Shown here in pieces: positions 57,777 to 64,000 of a stretch of 64,000 nt of DNA (its first letter is position 1; each line of letters starts with the position of its first letter). Made by a program: the position numbers and the translations under genes. Source of the stretch: Theobroma cacao (taxonomy: Eukaryota > Streptophyta > Magnoliopsida > Malvales > Malvaceae); NCBI RefSeq assembly GCF_000208745.1, contig NC_030854.1, forward strand, positions 2,146,936-2,210,935, in the 5' to 3' direction. Below the pieces are notes generated by a model, which was not told the DNA's origin, ran no database searches, and saw only the letters and a program-made list of their open reading frames with translations.

Positions 57777-60700
57777 CTTCTTTTTCTTTCTTTCTTTTGA
57801 GTTTTGATATTGATAGCACTCAAGGATAACTAGTGGTTTAGAGAATCTGCATAAGAAGAGAGAGAAAGAGAAGAACTTCCAAAAGAAGGTTGGTTGTTCT
57901 GCTTTTATGCTTGGGTTCTTGACTTCTTGTATAAAGAAAGAGAGAGAAGAGAGTTAAAAGGTTACATGCAAAAGAAGATAAAAATTATCTCAAAAAGAAA
58001 AGAAAACAGAATATATCATGGAGTACCCAACACGACTGTGTTGTATATCTAGAGGTTTCTGTAATCAAAACTCTACATATTGAAATACAAAAATTAGCCT
58101 TACTTTCCGATTAATATGTTGCCACATCACAAAATTTTTAGATTAGATTCATAATAATTAGATTGAAAGGTGTCTATCTGACTACAATTCTTAGCACAAG
58201 TGGTACAATACCTTAGCTAATTCACACGCTTTCACTAGAAAGGGCAAAATAGAATAGCAGAATCTGATCTGTAATAAGATGCAACCAACCCTTTTTTGAG
58301 TTGTTAAATGTCAGTTGGATGAAAATGACCCAAAGTAGATACATAGCTAGCTTGTTCTTTTAATGAGTAATTCAAAATACTGCATGTAAATCTCTTAACA
58401 ACGGGGCTAAAAGCCTTTGTGGAAGTTCTTTCCAGTCTTTCTCTGTATAGGACCTTCTTACGGTACCTCTCAGCACTTTGTACCATGGATGTGTTTGCCC
58501 TAATTTTATGTTCCAAAAATTAATATTCTTTTCCAAGTATGGCTCCATCTTTGTTTTTTAATCAGGAGATTAAACCAAGAACATGATGCTCAACACTAGC
58601 ACATATGATTCTGATGAATCATAGTTAATTAGTACTTCCACTCTGAACATATAATAATTTATCAGCCCCCATTCTTGGAGACAACATAGAGTTCACGCGA
58701 CCAGTTTCATATGACACATTGGCCTGATTATAAAACTATTCTTTAACCCCAAAAAAAATTTCATCGTTTTTGATACAAACATGAACAATTTTGACTGCAA
58801 AATGCCTTCTGGTCTGTTGGTCAGGTGGGGGATGGCCTACTTATCAGGCTACTGTCTGTGAATTCAATTTTCGAAAGGAAAGCATGTTAACTGCGTAAGG
58901 GCTCATATGAGACAGAGCAACGGTAAAAATTTTATCAGCAACCAGCTTGCTATATAGTATGCTACATTTATTGACAAGGCAGGCAGGACAGTTAAAGAGC
59001 AAGATCATGGTTTATTACATAATTTTTCTTGTCCATGTTTGCTGTCTACATGACGTTAATTAAAACCACAGATGTTTTCTCCATTGATTAGAAAAATGGG
59101 AAATGGCCTCTACTTGGGGTTGGTGGAAAACATCAATGAGGTTTGATTATTAGTCAGGAAACCCTACCCTTCTGTCAAAATTCTAAAACCCAAGGTGCCA
59201 CAACAAGCTTAGCTTTACTTGCCCCAGCTGCAATATGGAAAAGAACCAGTCAGTCTCCTTCATGAAGTTTAATGAAAGGAAGTCAACAGCAATTCATTTG
59301 AAAACCACCAGCATTGAAAATCAACTTATTTCTCAATTATTTGAGTTCCATATAGGCTTTAAAATCATAATTCATGAGGTAGTTGGTGAAGAATTAAAAC
59401 TCTGTGGTCCATGAACCATGGCTTAGAATGCTTGAAACTTTGAATTGTTATTTAAAACCAAGCAGAAAAAGATCAAATAGAAGAAGAAAAAGCAAAGGGA
59501 AAATGCCCCACTCCCAGTCTAATTACACATGCACACTCTCAAAGGCATAGCAGCAACACAAACAGGCAGGCCCAGTTGTTCCTGCAGTACACAATTATTA
59601 TCATTAATGATTTTATTCAGATTCCTATAGAACATATGCTGCCAGATATATAAAACCCTTTGGAATTGTCGATGGATGAGACACAAAGCCACTTTCTTAA
59701 CTCAAATCCTCCTTCACAAAACCTGGTGGAATCAGATGCTTCGATATGGCTGTACTTCTTTTTCTTTCTCCTCTCCTTTTATATCCTAAATTCCCAACCC
59801 CTTCGTCTTTGGACCAATTCAAGAACTCATTTCTCTTTCCTTGCTGAGGCTTTTCTTAGTGGAAATAATAGAGGGGTCCCTTTGCTTATTGATCAGCTAT
59901 GGCTATCTTTTCCTTTCCATTAACCTGCTCTCCTTTCACCTTTCTTTTTCTTTTCAGGGTCATAAACTTCTGATTATGCCCACAGATATACACATATAGT
60001 CAACCTCACAAATATCTCTTTCTTCTAGGCATTTTCAATCTAAGTGCTTATCATATAACATTTTCCTTTGCATTGAAACCTTTCAAAATCAATTACTTCA
60101 TTTGCACCTAACACCCAATGTTTTATCAACTTCAAAAATTCAAATCAGTTACGACATTTTCATAGTATAGGAAGTGGGGGGAATTATGAGAGTTGTAAGC
60201 CAACAGAATCCTATTTACTGCAATATATTAGTGGTGATGGCTTGCCTGAACTAGTTCAAATTTAACTTGATAATACCTTCCAAGAAGGGAGTTGCAATTT
60301 ATATAAGAAAAGATTTGATGGTGTAACGCAGGCAAATGTAGGTGCCTGGTAGTACATAAAGGCCTGTCCTTTTCTTTGGGTTCGACATATGCACTTTAGC
60401 AAATTATTGTACCTGGTAGCAGAGCTACCTTACCTTGTGGAAGAGAAAAAAGAAAATCATATTATCAACCAATAATTTGATTAGAAAAAGAAAACCATAG
60501 GAAGGAAAGGAACTGAGAACCGAGGAAAGATGGGTTGGGCACACCGACATTAACTTTTTCCTTTATTCGTCTTATGGTCCCCGACCCAAGTGTCCCTGGT
60601 TAAGACTACGTCTTTTTTATCCCAATTTTCCAACTTACCCTTCACAAAGAAAAAGCCGAGAGGAACTGATCTGTACCCTGCAATCTGGGCTGGATAATGC

Positions 60701-61535
60701 GATGAGAAATTTTTTATTACGACCACGAGAAGAGATGAGATGTATTGCTGAATGGTGACATCTACTTGGGATTGTGTGCCAAATGGAACATTGAAGAAAG
60801 GCTTGATGGGAATCTCATTTCCATTCAACTTTGGACTAGACTGACCCAACCAAAGCCCAAACAACAATGTTTTGGAACGATCAGTGGTCCATATGCAACC
60901 AGCCCATCCACACCCAAACCCTTACATTCCTTCTTTCCTCCTTTTATTTTTTTTTTTTTTATCTTCCCCCCAAAATGACAACAAAAAAAAAAAAGGGGAA
61001 AATATGGAAAAATAAAGCAAATTTTATTGCCAGAGCTTAGAAGAAAGAATAACTTACAAATGCGCTAAATCCAATCAAAGCCCACGTGAAGCCTTTGAAA
61101 GGCATAAACGCCTTTAAACAATCAAGTCATGCCCACCAAGATAAACATTCAACTTCTCCTGAACCAGTAAAGCCCCCAAGGGCCAGGACTAAAAAGACAA
61201 CCACCTACATGATCTAAGCGAATTGCTCCTATTCACCTTAATGATAGCTCCCAAAAGATGATACTAGTATCCACCCTGATGTGTCCATTGAGGGCAAGGG
61301 AACTTTAAAAAGCAGCCAAAACTTGACTCTGTGCAAACAAATGCACAGTGCAGATGTGAACAATTAGAACTGATTATTATAGAAGGAACAACAGATCCTC
61401 CGATAAAGGGGGTTGAACTGCTAAATTTCCTGGTAATGCAGAGTAAGGATGATAATAAGAAAATGCCTTGACAACATACAGATACTCTTCACACTATACA
61501 TACTTTGTTTCGCTATATTTTGTTTCCTTGTTCAT
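57777..61535. other. Intergenic, about 3.8 kb
   Basis: The left 250 bases, with GA-rich runs (AGAGAGAAAGAGAAG), are the leader or promoter of the - strand NAKR gene. Further right there is ordinary AT-rich sequence, with T-tract and A-tract patches near 60946-60993. Open frames at 59660-59923 and 60550-60867 have no family resemblance. The last bases are the 3' UTR of the decarboxylase. Confidence 0.5.
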
Positions 61536-64000
61536 CTAAGCTCCCTTTCCTTCATCTTCGTTCAAAATGCGATTCCGGAAATCACTGACCATAAGAGGCA
61601 ACCCCTCTCTTAGGGAGATTTTTGGCTCCCAGTTGAGCAACTCCTTGGCTTTGCTGATGTCAGGTTTCCTCATATGTGGATCATCTGCAGTATTTGGTTT
61701 ATATTCTATCGTTGCACTTGGATCAATCGTTTCTTTGACAACCTGAAGGTAAGGAGGAAAATGAATTTGGAAGGGCTCTATGAATGCTAAGATTCACATA
61801 AACTTAATGGAAAGCCAAATGCATTGAGGAAGACAAACCTCCGCCAATTCAAGCATAGTGAACTCTCCTGGGTTGCCCAGATTGAAAGGCCCTACATGCT
61901 CACCTTCCATTAAAGCAACAAGTCCATCCACCTGTCATTGATGAGCTACAGATGAAATAATCTCCAATTGTATGTATTCACATGTTTGTTACTTCCAAAA
62001 TCATCTCACTTTTAAGTGTTCGAATTAAAGAAATCATATAACTAGTTTTTACTCCTCACTCCAATTCAAATGAGAAATTATCAAACTTCTTTCCACTTCC
62101 CCCTTCTCTCTGGTTTTCACAATTCAAATACCAATATAAATGCTCAAGTCACTTTGTATTTGAAGATGCGACTGAAAAAATGGCAGCATAGGAAACCTAA
62201 ATAAGATAATAACCAGCCATACCAAATCTGAAACATATTGGAAGCTTCGTGTTTGTTTCCCATCACCATAAACAGTCATTGGTTGCTTACGGATGGCCTG
62301 AAAAACAAAGCTACAGTTATTAGAAAATGTTACATAATCCAAATCTCAACTGATTTCTGTACATGAATGCCAAAAAATATTAGAAGGATGAGTCAACCTG
62401 AGCAACAAAATTGCTAACAACACGTCCATCATCCAAGCACATACGAGGCCCATAAGTATTGAAAATGCGAGCAATTCGAACCTGCAAACAGCAAGCATCA
62501 TCATTTGATCATCGCATGTAGCATATCTTTCATATGACATCTGACCTTTATAATCATCCATTCAAATACATTATTCATGATACTCACGTGAAAACTTGTG
62601 TAATACAGGGGAACCAGAAGGCATTAAGTTGTAGTAAGATGCAGATTCAAGTCATGGTCAAATAATGAAAGTCTATCTTTTAGTTTTTAGATTATCAGTT
62701 CAAAGTTGCAACTGACTGACCAAAACAGGATCTGGCCAACCTTGCTTCACTACTGTTGTGAGTTCAATATACATTTCTGAAGGCATTAACACATACTCTT
62801 TTAGCACATTCTTAAGAAAAAGATTTGTAAATTAGACTTCACAAATACATTAAGCTCATTACTAAAAGGAAATTGTACATTTCGACCCCAACCTTTCCTC
62901 AAGTTGACCAGTTTGCTTGTGGACAATGAAATTTTATTTACTACAAATTCCATGATTATCCATCCATATTACATTACCTATGATCAAGAGTCAGTTGTTT
63001 GGCCACTTAAGGAAGCACTAATTAACCTATCACAAGTTATTTTACCCTCATTAAGCATCAAAGGCCACAGTGCTGCAAGTAATAATACTACATCATGCTA
63101 GTGTAGAAAGATATGCTAAAATCGTCTTACTAAGATTCTGAAATGCCAGTAAAAGGATGACTGACTGGACTGTCAATGCCATGGGATTATTAAAAGCACG
63201 TGCCGGAAATATTACAACATGATAATTTCTACAGCCGCTGCTGGATATCCTATCATCTTGTACATAAATCAAGCATGCCAATGTAATTCAGGTACAAATA
63301 AATATCAAAAACCATACCTCAACACCTGCACCTCGATGATAATCCATAGTTAAGGTTTCAGCCGTCCTTTTTCCTTCATCATAGCAACTCCTCTCGCCTA
63401 ATGACCACATTCACCAAATTAGACAAACATATAACAGAGAAACAAGCCACCAAAACAAAAAATTGATGCACTGATACTAGCTGCTTACCAATTGGATTGA
63501 CATTTCCCCAGTAGGTCTCTTTCTGAGGATGCTGAAGCGGATCACCATAAACCTCACTCGTGCTTGTCAGCAAAAACCTCGCCCCCACTCTCTTTGCAAG
63601 CCCCAACATATTAAGAGTACCCATCACATTTGTCTTGTAAAACTCACCAAGTCAAGGATCTCAAATAATTAAACATTATTCAATCAAACACAAAAACGCA
63701 CCATATTCTATCCAAAACAATAATAAAAACATATATAAAAATGCAAAAACAAACTTCAAATGCCCAATGCAAATGCGAAATGGACATGAAAAATAAAGGA
63801 TATGATGGTTTTAACGGGATTATATTTATAATGAACCGGAGAAGCAGGGCAAGCTAAGTGATAGATCTGATCCACTTCTAAGAGAATAGGCTCAACGACG
63901 TCGTGTCGAATGAGTTCGAACCTCGGATTACCAAAAAGATGAACCACATTCTCTTTCCTCCCAGTGAAGAAATTATCAATAACAATCACTTCATCGCCTC
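61536..64000 (-). CDS. UDP-glucuronate decarboxylase (UXS), 5' part outside the window
   Basis: Converts UDP-glucuronate to UDP-xylose, the donor for xylan and xyloglucan; the membrane-anchored forms act in the Golgi. Visible exons on the - strand: 63804-64000 (partial), 63489-63636, 63318-63397, 62398-62481, 62223-62297, 61839-61931 and 61536-61742, about 294 codons in frame. Hallmarks: [42 protein letters not shown], the catalytic YDEGKR (Tyr-X3-Lys), [51 protein letters not shown] and [20 protein letters not shown]. The NAD-binding GxxGxxG and any transmembrane anchor lie beyond 64000. All introns are GT-AG except the one at 63637-63803, which is AT-AC. Position suggests UXS1, but UXS1, UXS2 and UXS4 cannot be separated without the N-terminus. 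Confidence 0.95.
63637..63803 (-). other. U12-type AT-AC intron in the UXS gene
   Basis: After codon ATC of NPVKTI the intron starts ATATCCTTT, a perfect U12 donor. It ends TTTTAC, with branch-site-like TCCTTGAC about 14 bases before the end. Joining the exons gives [14 protein letters not shown], the conserved UXS sequence, in frame. No GT-AG alternative restores it. Length 167 nt. Confidence 0.93.

Noticed and set aside
63837..63857. miR164-like string GGAGAAGCAGGGCA on the + strand
   Set aside because: It is the antisense of the conserved UXS coding sequence LACPASP, and I see no foldback arm.
1..64000. tRNA, rRNA or known miRNA genes
   Set aside because: Reading for tRNA B-box patterns and common mature plant miRNAs by eye gave no convincing candidate. 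A tRNAscan-SE or Infernal run would settle it.

Overview
This is a eudicot plant nuclear window. The genes are intron-rich, the intergenic DNA is AT-rich, and the families are plant-specific: PLS-class PPR, DUF1635, DUF7086, TRM/DUF4378, NAKR, plant protein 1589 and F-box/LRR. It also carries MULE, MITE and LINE remnants. The species cannot be fixed from sequence alone; a rosid is most likely. Two N-runs (18767-18850 and 31982-32005) show it is a draft assembly.

Region 1, 1-14 kb, is transposon territory. One decayed ~11-kb Mutator-like element (about 1315-12293) has degenerate terminal inverted repeats. It carries a broken MULE transposase on the + strand (2103-5023) and, tail to tail on the - strand, a broken multi-exon gene joining a DUF1985-type region to a C48/Ulp1-type cysteine protease region (about 6560-10549). 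Six minisatellite arrays built on a shared TGACACGCCA core lie between and beside these genes. They are the strangest part of the window. A smaller non-autonomous TIR element (12780-13840) sits in a local tandem repeat just outside.

Region 2, 14-25 kb, holds an F-box/LRR gene (-), a MITE-like element containing an assembly gap, a DUF1635 gene (+), a MITE half joined to a LINE 3' end, and an intronless PPR gene (+).

Region 3, 26-64 kb, is a conserved gene block: AFC1-type LAMMER kinase (+), a small plant protein 1589 gene (+), a plastid TPR protein (+), a long TRM-family microtubule-recruiting protein (+), two tandem DUF7086 genes (-), a NAKR-type heavy-metal-domain protein (-) and a UDP-glucuronate decarboxylase (-, cut by the window end). 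From memory, AFC1, the TPR gene, TRM19, NAKR3 and UXS1 all lie at about At3g53520-53570 in Arabidopsis, so this looks like ancient microsynteny rather than an operon-like functional unit.

The genes do not form one pathway. The leads most worth following are the U12-type AT-AC intron in the decarboxylase, the fourfold EAR-like motif expansion in one DUF7086 protein, and, inside the MULE, the minisatellite family, the four 72-nt exons and the almost purely C-to-T pattern of nonsense mutations.
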